A stretch of DNA of 64,000 bases. It comes from Chlorella sorokiniana (lineage: Eukaryota > Chlorophyta > Trebouxiophyceae > Chlorellales > Chlorellaceae). The DNA lies in the NCBI GenBank assembly GCA_025917655.1, contig CP084615.1, positions 310,001 to 374,000 on the forward strand, written 5' to 3'. The translations under genes were made by a program, and so were the position numbers. Shown in pieces: positions 45,601 to 55,900 of the stretch. The notes under the pieces are model-generated. The model was not told where the DNA came from, did no database searches, and worked only from the letters and a program-made list of their open reading frames with translations. Every line of letters starts with the position of its first letter. The first letter of the stretch is position 1.

Positions 45601-46449
45601 TGGGGCAGGCCGCTGGCGGGCCCCCTCCGCCATCTTGGACGCCCGGTGCTCCGCCCAGGCCTCCTGCAGGGAGGGAAACGGCGCAGGGTGCAGGAGCGTG
45701 GCAAGTCATCGAACAACCACACACACAAGCCCGGGGTGGGCAAATACCGTAGGACGCGCTTCATTGCAAACAACCAAGCGTTATCTTGCGACGATGCGGT
45801 GGTCCAAGCGAGCTGGGAGGCGGCAGCAGCGACCACAGCGCCCCTGCTCTGCGGCAAGCCACTTCAGCGGCGGGGCCGGGTGCAGGCGCCCCTCACCCGT
45901 AGGCCCTGCACCAGGGTGCTGGTATGAGGCTCCTGCTGCACCTGCTCCGCGCGGCCTGCAGCGGCGGCTGCCAGCGACTGTCGCCATGCCAGCGTGGCGC
46001 ACAGCAGGCACAGCGTCTTGCCGGTCCCCGTGGGAGACTCCAGCAGCGCGTGCTGGCCCTGCGCTTGCGTGGGCGGGCAGGGAGGCAGCGATGAGGCACG
46101 CGCTGCCGCCCTCTGCTGTCGGCAGTGGCCCGGCTCCGCGCGGCCAGCAGCACCCAGGCATTCGCCGGCATCTGGCATCTGCTTGCCTGCTGCAGCGCCT
46201 GAATGACCTTGGTCATGTAGTCCAGCTGGCAGGAGTAGGCTTCATAGGGGAAGTCCACCTCCACGCCGCTGCACAGCAACACCCCAGTTGGAAAAGCAAC
46301 GCTCCGGCAGGCGGCAGGTGCGGCGACCTGCCAGGCGGCGGCCAAGCAGCAGCTGAGTACTGCGGCGCGCCTTGATCCCTGGCATTGATAACGTTGACGA
46401 ATGATTGAAGCATACAAAAGCACGCTTGCCTGAGCGTGTATGTCGGCAT
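36690..46449 (-). CDS. RTEL1: RTEL1-type iron-sulphur DNA helicase with C-terminal RING
   Basis: RTEL1 unwinds D-loops, T-loops and G-quadruplexes. ATG 46449 reads MPTYTL, joined to [20 protein letters not shown]; animal RTEL1 starts the same way. Helicase motifs in order: [20 protein letters not shown] (Walker A), [32 protein letters not shown] and ACPYYLAR (Fe-S cysteines), [24 protein letters not shown] (DEAH box), [80 protein letters not shown] and [20 protein letters not shown] (motif VI). Then come Gln/Ala-rich linkers, a harmonin-homology-like helix block ([20 protein letters not shown]), and a C4C4 zinc finger [19 protein letters not shown]...CPVCGRG, ending TKKFFA. About 20 introns. 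Single-base slips occur at 41878, 44096 and 45621. Confidence 0.95.
40831..40844. repeat. Poly-G run (14 G) in an RTEL1 intron
   Basis: G14 on the plus strand, directly after GGCAGGCGGC. Simple homopolymer. Confidence 0.9.
43745..44040. repeat. GT/GGT-rich then CCACCC-rich low-complexity intron
   Basis: Irregular TGGTGG/GTGTGGG repeats (43745-43870) flip to CCACCC/CCCCAC repeats (43900-44035) inside an RTEL1 intron. The two halves are roughly complementary, so a long imperfect hairpin is possible. It is positioned between the exon with [14 protein letters not shown] and the DEAH-box exon. Confidence 0.6.
44442..44545. repeat. Three-copy minisatellite (CACACGACCACAGGCGCACGC type)
   Basis: Three imperfect copies of CACACGRCCACAGGCGCACGC spaced about 35-45 bases apart, immediately left of the exon-end duplication array in the same RTEL1 intron. 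Confidence 0.6.
44567..44843 (-). repeat. Five-copy tandem duplication of an RTEL1 exon end and 5' splice site
   Basis: Units start at 44567, 44623, 44686, 44748 and 44808 (periods 56, 63, 62 and 60). The rightmost unit is the real exon end, encoding ACPYYLAR with a GTGAGG donor. The four others repeat GCCTGCCCCT(G/A)CTACCTTGCGC on the minus strand followed by GTGAAGG/GTGAGG and the same G-rich intron start. Each copy therefore carries a potential CPxYLAR coding end and 5' splice site. Confidence 0.85.
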
Positions 46450-46832
46450 GGTGGAGGGAGGCTGAGCAGGGGTGGTTGCTCCACCGCTCGTTCCGACAGC
46501 TTCAGAAATATCTGCTCAAACGCATGGCTGAAGAGCCGCCCCGCGGGCTTCCAGCACCCAACTCAAAAGCGATCGAGCGCAACCCTGCCCGCTTGCAGCC
46601 GCCTGTCGGCACAATTCAACCGCAACACAACCGAACACAGGATGCCACGGCGATGCAGCAGCCGTTCAAACAGCCCAGGCCAGCCCCAAAGAGAGAGCCG
46701 CTGCGTGTGCTGCGTCACCCCAAGACCAGCAACACCTGCAGGGTTTTGACCTGTGAAGAGACATCTCATGGAACAGATCCACATGTGTACGTCAAACAAT
46801 CAAATAGTGGGTGGCATTTGTGCGCACATGCC
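46450..46832. promoter_or_regulatory. RTEL1 promoter / RPC4 3' UTR
   Basis: Tandem minus-strand genes share this 380-bp interval. It is less GC-rich near 46600-46830. No TTACA was found for RPC4 and no gene is seen. Confidence 0.45.
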
Positions 46833-48688
46833 CTACGTTTTGCCGTTTGCCGCTGCGCTGCGCTGCCCGCGAGGCGACCGCACGCCAGCGCGCGGCGACC
46901 GCACCCCGCCGCCAGCTGCGCCTTGCGGGGAGCGCACGCCGCCGCGCCGTGGGCTCACCACCTCCTCCTCCTCGCCGTCTTCGCTCTTCACCCGCACCCG
47001 CGCTGGCTGTTTGCTCGCGGGCGGCTTCCGCCCTGCTGCCGCCGCCGCCTTGCCGGCATGCTGCTGCGTGCCGTTGGCCGCCGCAGCAGCCTTCGCCTCG
47101 CCGTCTCCCTCGACCTCCATCGCCTCCCCCTCCTCCCCCTCCTCCTCCTCCTCTCCGTCGCCGACGCTGCCATCCGCCGCCGCCGCCTCCTTGCCCTCCG
47201 CCGCCGCCGCTGCCGCCGCCGTGCGCGCCACCGCGGCAGCGGCTGCTCCGGCTCCAGCAGCGTCTCTATGTTGGGGGTGCACACCATGCGCTGGGCTATG
47301 GGGGCCAGCATGACGCACTGCTTGGCTTGGGCGCTGACTATGGCGACGTCCTGGCGGAAGCGGGGCGGGATGCCGGGGTCCACATCCAGGAGCACATCCC
47401 CCACCTGCGGTACAATTGCGGTACAGTTGCGGTACGATTCAAGGCAAGGGGACAGCACCACGAGCGGTCGTGGGGTATGGGCATGACGGTGCAGCAGGCG
47501 CGTGCCAGGCACTCAGGGCGGGCAGCAGCAGAACGGCCGGGCTGGGCACAACGCTGGAGCAGCGAACAGAAAGGCCGCCAGAAAAGGGACTGCAGCGCTC
47601 GACACCCACCTGCAGCTTGACTTTGCCGCTCTCAAACACCAGCAGCTTGCCAATGCGACTGCTGGTCAGCTCCTGAAGCGACGCAGGGCGGCCAGCCGCC
47701 GCCGCCGCAGCAGCCGCAGCCGCAGCCGCAGCCGCGGTGCCGGGCAGCGCGTCAGTCGGGGGCGGAGGGCGGGCGCCCGGCCGCGCGATGGGCAGCAGCG
47801 AGGGCAGCTGGAAGAGCATCAGGCGCCCGTCGTTCAGCTCGGAGTCTTGCAGGAAGCTGAGCTCCTCCAGCAGCGGCGTGTAATCCTCCTGTCACAAACA
47901 GGAGAGGAGATCAACAAACAAAACGAAACGCGTGGGAGCGATCGTTTGCCAGAGGCGGGGCCGGACAAACGACTGTTATGGGCGTCGCTCACTGCCCAGC
48001 GATCGGTGGCGCCAGCAGTGGGTGCCGGCAGCGACGCAGGCACACTGTGAGAAGGGGCCCCCTGCAGCTGCCGCCCTCTGCCTTCAGCTGCGGCGCGCTG
48101 CCAACAGGGCGCACACGCTCGCTGACAGCTGCCGGCGTTGCCTCACCGGCACGTCAAACAAGTCTGGCGGTATGAGCTGGGCGGGGTCGTCGGGCTCCCG
48201 ACGCAGCGGCACTCCAGCCTCCCTGCAGAATGCGAGAGGGTGGTGGCAGAGCCTGTGCAAGGGACGCCAAGGAGCCCCGTCGCAGGAGGGTGCTGGGCAG
48301 CGCGCTGGCAGCAGCCGGCGCGGAGCACAAGAGCGTGGCACGCAGCGGCACAAGGTGGGGAATCAGGATCGGCATCTTAGCGTGCCGCAGCAGAGGGGTA
48401 CGCATGCAGCGCTGCGCAGTACAGCGCAGCCAACGATGCGGTGCAGGGTGCAGTACAAAGACCCCAGCGGTACGCGCGTATCCACCTGTGTGGCAGCATG
48501 GCTGGGTAGTACTGGTCGTAGCTGAGTGGATCCTCCTCCAGCTCCTCCTCCTCCTCCTCCCGCCGCCGCCGAGCCGCTCCCGGGCTGCCCACTTCCAGCT
48601 CGTCGACACCCCCAAACTTCCCTTCCAGCGGCTCCGCCTTCACGCCCCCCGCCCCTCCCTCCCTCTTGGCTGCGGTCCCGGCCTTGCG

Positions 48689-48766
<78 letters not shown>

Positions 48767-49527
48767 GCCCCACACGCGGCGGCCGCCTGAGGGCTCGCCG
48801 CCGCTCTGTGACGCGCCCGCGCCGCCGCCAAAGGTTGTTGTGACGCGGGGGGCCGCCGCGGCGGCGGCGGCGCGCGCGGCCTCGGCCGCCTCGCGGCCGC
48901 TGCCACGCGCCCTCGCTCTTCGCTGCTTTCACCAGGTCCTCGAAAGCGCTCTCGGGCTTGCTGGGCACGCTTACGCTGCCGCTGGGGGCTCCCTCAGAGG
49001 TGCTTTCAGCGCGCTGCTTGGGCGCGCAAAGTTGGTCGGCATGAAGCGCATCTGCAGCGGGCGGCAGGAGGAATGGGTTAGGCGGCAAGCGCCGGCGAAC
49101 GCCAGGCATGCCCTCTCGACGACAGCTGCTGGACACTGCCTCACTACCCGCAAAGCGCCCACTCCGGCTGTACACAGCCACAGCAGACGCGAATGAGTAG
49201 CCCGCAGGCAGGCCAGGCGCAAAGCTGCGGGCAGGCAGGGACGTCGAGGCGGCAGCAGGCAGCAGTGACACCCTACCTTGCGCGCCCCTGCTGCCGCAGC
49301 GCCTGCCCCTGTTGTCGAGCTCGGTCCTGCACCATCTCCGGTCCTCAGGCCGCCTGCAGGAAGCGAGCAGGCGGCATGCAGGCTTGGGTCTGCAGCTGGG
49401 TTGCAGCGCAGTGGGCTCCAATAGGCCGACATTCAAAAATCGCCTTCACACCTAGTCGGCTCGCTGCAGGTCCGGAATTCAGTCCACCGAGCCTTTTGAC
49501 GGGAGGCTTCTTGTCTTTGTCAGCCAT
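46833..49527 (-). CDS. RPC4: DNA-directed RNA polymerase III subunit RPC4 (C53-type)
   Basis: With RPC5, RPC4 forms the TFIIF-like subcomplex of Pol III used in termination and reinitiation. ATG 49527 starts MADKDKKPPVKRLGGLNSGP, followed by RFMPTNFARPSSALKAPLRE and SAFEDLVKAAKSEGAW. A Gly-rich region carries a run of 25 GCC triplets. Then KAEPLEGKFGGVDELEVGSP, EEEEELEEDPLSYDQYYPAM, EPDDPAQLIPPDLFDVP, EDYTPLLEELSFLQDSELND, LMLFQLPSLLPIA, and the hallmark C-terminal domain SRIGKLLVFESGKVKLQ joined to VGDVLLDVDPGIPPRFRQDV, QRMVCTPNIETLLE. Family members stop about here. This gene continues either in the same frame to a stop at 46988 (Arg-rich) or, in another frame, through an acidic tail and GVRSPRG repeats to 46833. 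The true end is uncertain. Confidence 0.88.
47407..47436 (-). repeat. Three phased TGTACCGC copies at an RPC4 3' splice site
   Basis: GTAC cores at 47410, 47421 and 47432 (period 11). On the minus strand the intron ends CGTACCGCAACTGTACCGCAA...TTGTACCGCAG, and the exon VGDVLLDVDPG follows at 47404. Confidence 0.8.
48689..48763. repeat. (GCC)25 microsatellite encoding poly-Gly in RPC4
   Basis: 75 bases of uninterrupted GCC on the plus strand, read as GGC (Gly) in the RPC4 frame. With flanking GGT/GGC codons the Gly tract is about 28 residues. It should be polymorphic and is hard to sequence. Confidence 0.9.
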
Positions 49528-49885
49528 CGAGGCCCTGGACCGCCTGGCCCAGAGGCCTGAAGGTAGTTTTGAACAATAAGGTATGTAACAGGCGGCTAGG
49601 ACAACAAGGTACCAAACTCGGTTAGAGCTGCCGCTGTAGGAAGGGTTTTAAGCGCAAGGTAACGAGAATCGAGTGTTGTTGTCAACCACGCAATGTTGCC
49701 CACCGCCTGTACAAGCCAGCATATGTCGCAGAGGAGGCCGTGCTGCGGCACCACCCCAGCGCAGCATGTGCCACCAAGGCCGCCGTCGGCAGCTCAAGCC
49801 CTCCAGTATCACAAGGAAGCACACCAATTTGCCAGCTCTCCATTCCCGGCACCATTGCGCATTACATGGCAGCACCAACCCTCCA
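49528..49885. promoter_or_regulatory. RPC4 promoter and HPAT 3' end
   Basis: Tandem minus-strand spacer of about 360 bp. The HPAT stop is followed on the minus strand by TGTAA within about 30 bases (TTACA near 49862-49866), suggesting a very short HPAT 3' UTR. No gene is seen. Confidence 0.45.
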
Positions 49886-52724
49886 CTACCGCTGTTGCGT
49901 CAGCGGCTGCAGCGTCGCTATTCCCTTGTTCATCTGCCCAATCATTTCGGTGATGGACGCCAGCAGCTTGGGCGTGATTGGCTTGCCTGCATTGCAAGCA
50001 TGACCATCAAGCAAAGGAGCACTGGGCAGCGCTCATCGGCATCACTGCTGGCAGCACCGTCTCCACTGCTGCCGCTGGACCGCAGAGTGCTTTCGCTGCC
50101 GCACCTTCGATCGTCTTCCACCCCGGCTGGTAGGCTGGCGGCATCTCAATCGGCGGCACCCTGAGGCTCTCCTCCAGCGACGTGTGGAACCGCTTGTCGT
50201 ACGCCCACACGTCCTTATCTCCGTCTATAGTCTTTAGGATGGTGCACTGCAGGCGAGCAACAGGCAGGGCATGCAGCAGAGGCATATTTGCAGGGGCACG
50301 CGGGTGCAAGGTGCCGCATCTCTGGTGGTGATCCATCGCGGCAGCAAGGGGCAGGGCCTGCAAACGCAAGCCCCGGGTCGGCACCTGTGTGTAATGAAAG
50401 GCGTGCGCTGGCCCAAGCTCGTCCTGTATGGGCAGCTGCGGCATCAAGGAGGGGGAGCGAAACGCGCCACTGAGCAAACTGCCAGTCCGGCAGGTGCTGG
50501 GCTGCCCCCCCACCCCCCGCCGGGCGGTTAAGCCTGCACGTGCAGATTCACAAAACCGCCGCATTCTCGTGCCTGCGATATGAAGTCCGACTGCCCAACT
50601 TGCTTCAGCTCCGTCCTCTTCTTGTTGACGGCCAGCGCAATGGAAAAGGCGTACATCTCCCGCACCTGCGGTGAACGATGTGCGTGGAAGTTGGAGGAGA
50701 AGAATGCTTGAGTAGGGGGCGAGAAAATGGTGGTGAGTGGTGGTGGTGTGTGGGTGGGGGTGGTGATGATGGTTGTGGGCTGGGGGAAGGGGAGGGCCCT
50801 TGATCATGCATGCAGAGGTGCAGTACCGCAGAGCGACTCTGCACGGGCTGGGAAGCCGCCCACCCAGCCAAGCTCTTTCTTTATCGCCTCGTCCGCCTCT
50901 ATCTTGGCAGTGTACCGCTCCCAATCTCGCGTGACCTGCACCCGTGCAAGCACAGGCGAGGTCTAGAAGCAGGGAACGCTGCGTGCTTTCTAAGTAACAG
51001 CATCACAACGCAAGCATGGCGCACAGTGGCACGACTGGCAACTGGGTAGGGGCCAACGGCAAGGCGGAGCTCCCGCTGGCAGGGCCCCATGCTTTCCTTC
51101 CCAGCTGCACCATGCACACCTGCTTCCAGTCGTCCACGCGCATGAGGAAGGGTGCGGGGCCGGTGCCCTGAACGTCTGCCACCTTCCCCTCTGGCCACAG
51201 CATGCCAACGGAGGCTGGGTGTGCCCGCGGCTGGATGTAGTCAAACGGGAAGCCCCAACCCTGGTGCTGGGCCTGCAGCGGGCGCAGCGTAGGCCGGAGC
51301 GTTGGAGGGCAGCGGAGCGCGCGCAGCTGGCGCCCGTGTCCAGCAGCGTTGACAGGCGGCTCCCGCAGCCGCTGCAGTGTACTTCTTGCCGCCCCGCGCC
51401 TGAGCAGCAACACTGGAGCAACAAGAGCTGTCCTCACCCCCACCCACCACTCCCACTCTTTCCTCTCACCTGAGACTCCTGCGAGGGCAGCTGCAGCGGC
51501 TTCATAAAAACATAGTCGCTCTCTATCATGTAGATCCACTCCCCCTGCGACCAGGGTGGCATCCGTAGCAGGATAAGGGTCGTGAGTGGCACAGTCAACC
51601 TACATATGCTCGCCCCCCTCCGGCCCCCGCCCCCACCATCACACACACACTTCACACACACGCACACCACACTGTCTGGCCGCCTCCCCACCTTGATCAT
51701 GGTCGGATCTTTTTCTGCGGCGTTGAAGAACTGGCGCACCGCGTTGCCGCGGTCACTCACTGGGTACTCGCACCTGCACCCGGCCACAGGACAGGCTGGC
51801 GTGGCGGCACAGCGGCCAAGCCTCCAGCAAGCCAGGCGGCGCGGGTTGCCTGGCGGCGCGCGCCGGCTGTGGCGGTGGTGGGCGCCGCAGGCAGAGCCTG
51901 AAAGCTGCTAGCCCAAGCGGCGCTCAGCAGCCCCCGCCCCCTCGCAGACGACCAGGGACACCAAAACAGCGCCGCACCAGTCGTCGCATTTGGGCTGCAG
52001 CGGGTCGGCCCTGAACGTCTCAATCTCGCCCATCAGAGCATCGGGCTTGGTGCGGTGCAGGATGCGGGTGAAGCCCACGTGGCGCTCGCCCCCGGCATGG
52101 CCTGGACCAGCTTGTAGGTGGCGTATGCGATGCGCAGCTGGTAGTTCTGCGGGGGCGGAGCAGCCGCAGAAGGCGGCAAACAGCGCTCGGGAAGCTCCAT
52201 CGAAGGGCGGCCGAATGCAGATGCACCGAACTGACTACAATGCGGCAATAAACTCAAGCCGTGCACGGCTCAGAGAGGAAGAAGGCACAGGTGGCAGGAG
52301 GTTGGTCACCTGGTAAGGGCTGCCGTTGCCGGTGCACAGCGTGTGGATGGAGTTTGGTGGCGGCGTGCCGTCAGAGACGGCGGCGGCGCCCGCCTGCTTT
52401 GGCTGCTCTGCCTCCTGCCGCCGCGCCTGCTGCCCCTTCCCCTGGACGTAGTAGGCAGCTCCCTTGGACTCCAAGATGGCGTGTGTGGTGCCTGCGGAGG
52501 GCCAGCAGCTGGGCTTGGCAGCAGGGGAACAACCGCGGGCGGCGGCGGCGGCAGGACCGGCTGCAGGGGTGCGCGTGGGTGCCATCTCACAGCTCATTTG
52601 CGTCATCACCTATGAAAATCATGCCCAACCCAAGGCCAACAAGGAAGCCGACACCAAGATACACAACCAGTTGCTTGTTCGAGACAGCCCGGCGGGGCTT
52701 CTTGCCGCCCTTTAGGGTGGCCAT
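49886..52724 (-). CDS. Hydroxyproline O-arabinosyltransferase-like Golgi enzyme (HPAT)
   Basis: ATG 52724 gives a type II membrane protein: basic MATLKGGKKPRRAVSNKQ, then the anchor LVVYLGVGFLVGLGLGMIFI. The lumenal part reads SIHTLCTGNGSPYQNYQLRI, AYATYKLVQAMPG, GERHVGFTRILHRTKPDALM, VSDRGNAVRQFFNAAEKD, GEWIYMIESDYVFMKPLQLP (the D-x-D-like ESD metal site), GWGFPFDYIQP, DVQGTGPAPFLMRVDDW, KKELGWVREMYAFSIALAVN, DKDVWAYDKRFHTSLEES, RVPPIEMPPAYQPGWK, and a last exon KPITPKLLASITEMIGQ ending LTQQR at 49886. The order and the GGFTRIL-type and W-V-EMY motifs match plant HPATs, which add arabinose to hydroxyproline in extensin-like cell-wall proteins and peptide hormones. Peptidyl-serine galactosyltransferases are a more distant alternative. 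The C-run 52089-52093 looks one base short. Confidence 0.85.
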
Positions 52725-52976
52725 GCTGTGTGATCGAGATCAGCTTTCAAGTGACCAGCATTCTGTGCAGGACGGACACCAGCAGGCTGTGGCAGCGGGC
52801 AAGAGGCTGAAGGGCCAGGCAGGGTTTTAAATATTGATAACGAGTTTTTCAACGAGTTTTGTGACGCTCTCGCCCGTGACGCCGCTTGGATCAAGCCGTA
52901 TGCTGACCGTGCTGAGCTTGAGCGCCTTGGACCGCAGCTGGGAGAGTCCAACCGCACATTCATCAATCGTGCAGCC
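52725..52976. promoter_or_regulatory. Divergent HPAT/DNAI4 spacer with an ATG-less open frame
   Basis: A 250-bp head-to-head spacer. In the DNAI4 frame it stays open from about 52752 and reads protein-like sequence (IDNEFFNEFCDALARDAAWI, then KPYADRAELERLGPQ) without any ATG before 52977, so an upstream DNAI4 exon or a non-AUG start may be missing. Confidence 0.4.
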
Positions 52977-55900
52977 ATGAATGGTAGCAGACGGGGCTCA
53001 GCTGCCTCGCAAACAGCGGGCAATGGACTGTTCGGCTCTGCCCTGGTCGCCGAGACATCGTTGTCGCAGCCAGGACGGCGGGACACCCAGCATTCGGGAA
53101 TTCAGCCGCCTCAGGAGAGGTCCTCATCCCGGCATGCGTCTATCCGCAAGTCGGGTGCGGGCAGCAGGGCACCGTCGGTCAGCGGCTTGTTGTTTCAGTT
53201 GACCAGTCCACGGCAGGGCTGCTGTCTTGCTGCTGCAGGCTGGCCCGCATCAAGCATCCACTGCCAACATGCAGGTCGCTACAGCTCCGTGCCCCACGGG
53301 CACCGCACCAGCCGCAGTTCGGTCTCAAGGGGCAGCGCGCGGGGCTCCGCAGCGGCCACATCGACTCCTCGGGCCTACCTTTCCAGCGCATCGTTTGCAT
53401 CGACGCAGAAGACGGGCGGGACCGTACCCCCAAGCCCCTGTTGGCGGCACGCCGTTACGGCGAGCACCTGTCAGGCTGGGGAGGCGACGCGCTGTGGGGG
53501 GGGCGGCGACGGCGGCGGCGACACCGCCGCGGCGGCAGCAACCGCAAGCGGCGCGCACTCTGGGGGGATTCCCTTCCAACCGCTCCTGGCTGGGCAGCGA
53601 GACGTCGGAGGCGGCCCTGGATGCGCTGCCCCAGGGCACGCGCCCACAGGGACGGGAAAGCATCACGCACGGCGGCGGCCGGGCGTCGATGCTGCACAGC
53701 GGGCGCGCCTCTCTGGTGGGGGAGAGACTCGGTGCTGCGCGGCCTGGCCATCCCCAGCAGCGCGGGCTCCTCTGTCAGGGGGTCCATCGCCTACCCCTCA
53801 GACGCGCGGGGCCCCCGCAGCGTGAGGGCAGCGGCTGGGGCCAGCTTGGGAGAGCCCAACGGAGCCGCAGCTGGCTGCCGACCTCATTTACACCCTGCTC
53901 CACCAGGAGCGGCTGCCGCAGCCCCAGCAGGGCGCCCAGCAGGCGACTGGCCGGCAGCGGCAGCGGCCCAAGGCCACGCAGTGCGCCGCGGCAGCCACCG
54001 CCAGCCGAGGGGTGCAGGTGCGGCGTTGGAGCTGCGCTCTGCAGCAGGCGGCGGCCCGCCGCCAGACGCGGGCGTTGAGGGCCATCCGCAGGCCGTCTCG
54101 GCCCCCAGCAAGACCAGTTTGCAGCAGACGCGGACCCAGAGGAAGAAGAGGCGGCCCTGCTGGCGCTGCAGCAGACCGGGGCTGCCCTCGCGTATGGCGG
54201 CGGGAAGGGAGGCCGCGGCGGCTCCCGCGCCGTTTCCCTCCGCGGCAGCACAATCCACTCCCAAAGCTCCAGCAGGCGCGGCTCTATGGCAGGTGTGGGT
54301 GTCTGTTTGGGGGGGGTGGGCGGGGGCGGGGTGGAGGGGCGGGGAAGCGCCAAGCTTTTCGCACTTGCTGGTTGTGAGGGGCAGGTTGAGGTTGTGCAGC
54401 AGTGAGGAGCGGTGAGCACTGGGGCTCGTAGCCCAGAGGCATGCTGAGGTGTGCTGAAGCGGCCCCTCGCTGTGGCGGCATCAGCAGCAATGCCAGCGCA
54501 TCTCCCCACGCCATCCAACCCCTTCCCGCGTGCAGACTTCCGTCGCACGTCTGTGCTGAGCGGCATGCTGGCGGGGGAGGGAAGCCAGCTGGGGTCCAGC
54601 GCGGCCAGTTCGCGCCGCACCTCCACGGCGGGCTCTGACTGGTCTGCCCGCGATTCCATGGCCAGCACACGCACCAGCTTTGCCGCCTTCCTGGCCGACG
54701 GGAGGGGCAGCGTGCTGGGCAGCGCCTCCGGCTTCTACCCACCCGGCACAGGCAGCGGCGGCGGCGGGCGGCCCTACTCCGGCCCGGCGTCGGTGATGTC
54801 GGCGAGCCCCAGCGGAGTGCGGAGGGGCACCGGGGCTCCTCGGGCTGCGCCGCCGCCGCCGCAGCAGCTGTCGGCGGAGCAGCTGGCGGCGGCGGCGCGG
54901 GAGGGAGCGCGCGGCGCAGCAGCGTGCGCTGGCGCGCATGCCGGGGCTGCTGGGCAAGCTGGAAGCTGTCGAGAAGGCGGTCCTCCTCAACGTGCGGCAT
55001 GCCACGCTGGCGCAGTACCATGCAGTACAGCCATGCCGCGTGGAGCCCTGCCTGCCTGCCCACGGTGTCTGCCCCGCCTCGGAAGCGCCCTCCGACGCCA
55101 CAGCGGCTGAACAAGGCACGGCCGCGCCAGACACTGAGCGGCAGGGCAGGGAGGCGGGCAGCGCCCTGCCGTCTGCGCGGGAGTGCGCCGTCGCCGGCAG
55201 CCCCAGCAGCAGCGCCACAGATGCTGCACTGCCGACGGAGGCCTCGTTGCTGGTCGCAAACTCTTCCTCGGCTCCCTCCATCGAGGGCAGCTCCGCCGCA
55301 GGCACGCCCCCAGCTTGGAGAGCCAGAGCGTGCAGCAGGGCGGTGCGGAGCTGCCGCTGCTGTGGGAGTGGCGCAGCGAGCTGTCGGGCGGCCTGCCGGT
55401 CAGCTGCCTGGCCTGGAGCCCCGCCGCGCCGCACCTGCTGGCTGTGGGCTATGGCCAGCTGCAGTACGCCGTGAGCGGTACAGGCCTGCTGGCGGTGTGG
55501 TCCCTGTCCCGCCCGGCCACCCCGTCTGGCACGCCGCCACCCCCTGCGGCGTCTCCGCGCTCGACTGGAGCGCAAAGGCCCCGGCACCCTGGCCGTCGGC
55601 TTCTTTGATGGCGGCGTGGCGCTGTACGACGTCAGGAGCGGCGCAGAGGCTGGCAGGGCGGCGCAGCCGCTGGCACGCTCGCCGCCGGCGGGCGCGGGGG
55701 CATGCGCGGCGGGCACGGCGAGCCGGTGTGGTGTGTGCGGTACGCGCCGCGCCCCAACGACCCCATGGAGGAGATGCTGGTGACGGCTGCCAGCGACGGC
55801 CGGGTCCTGGAGTGGAAGCATGCCCAGGGGCTGGAACGCACGGAGCTGCTGCAGCTCAAGCGCCAGCAGAGCAGCAGCGCTTCCAGGCTGGGCCACCCCG

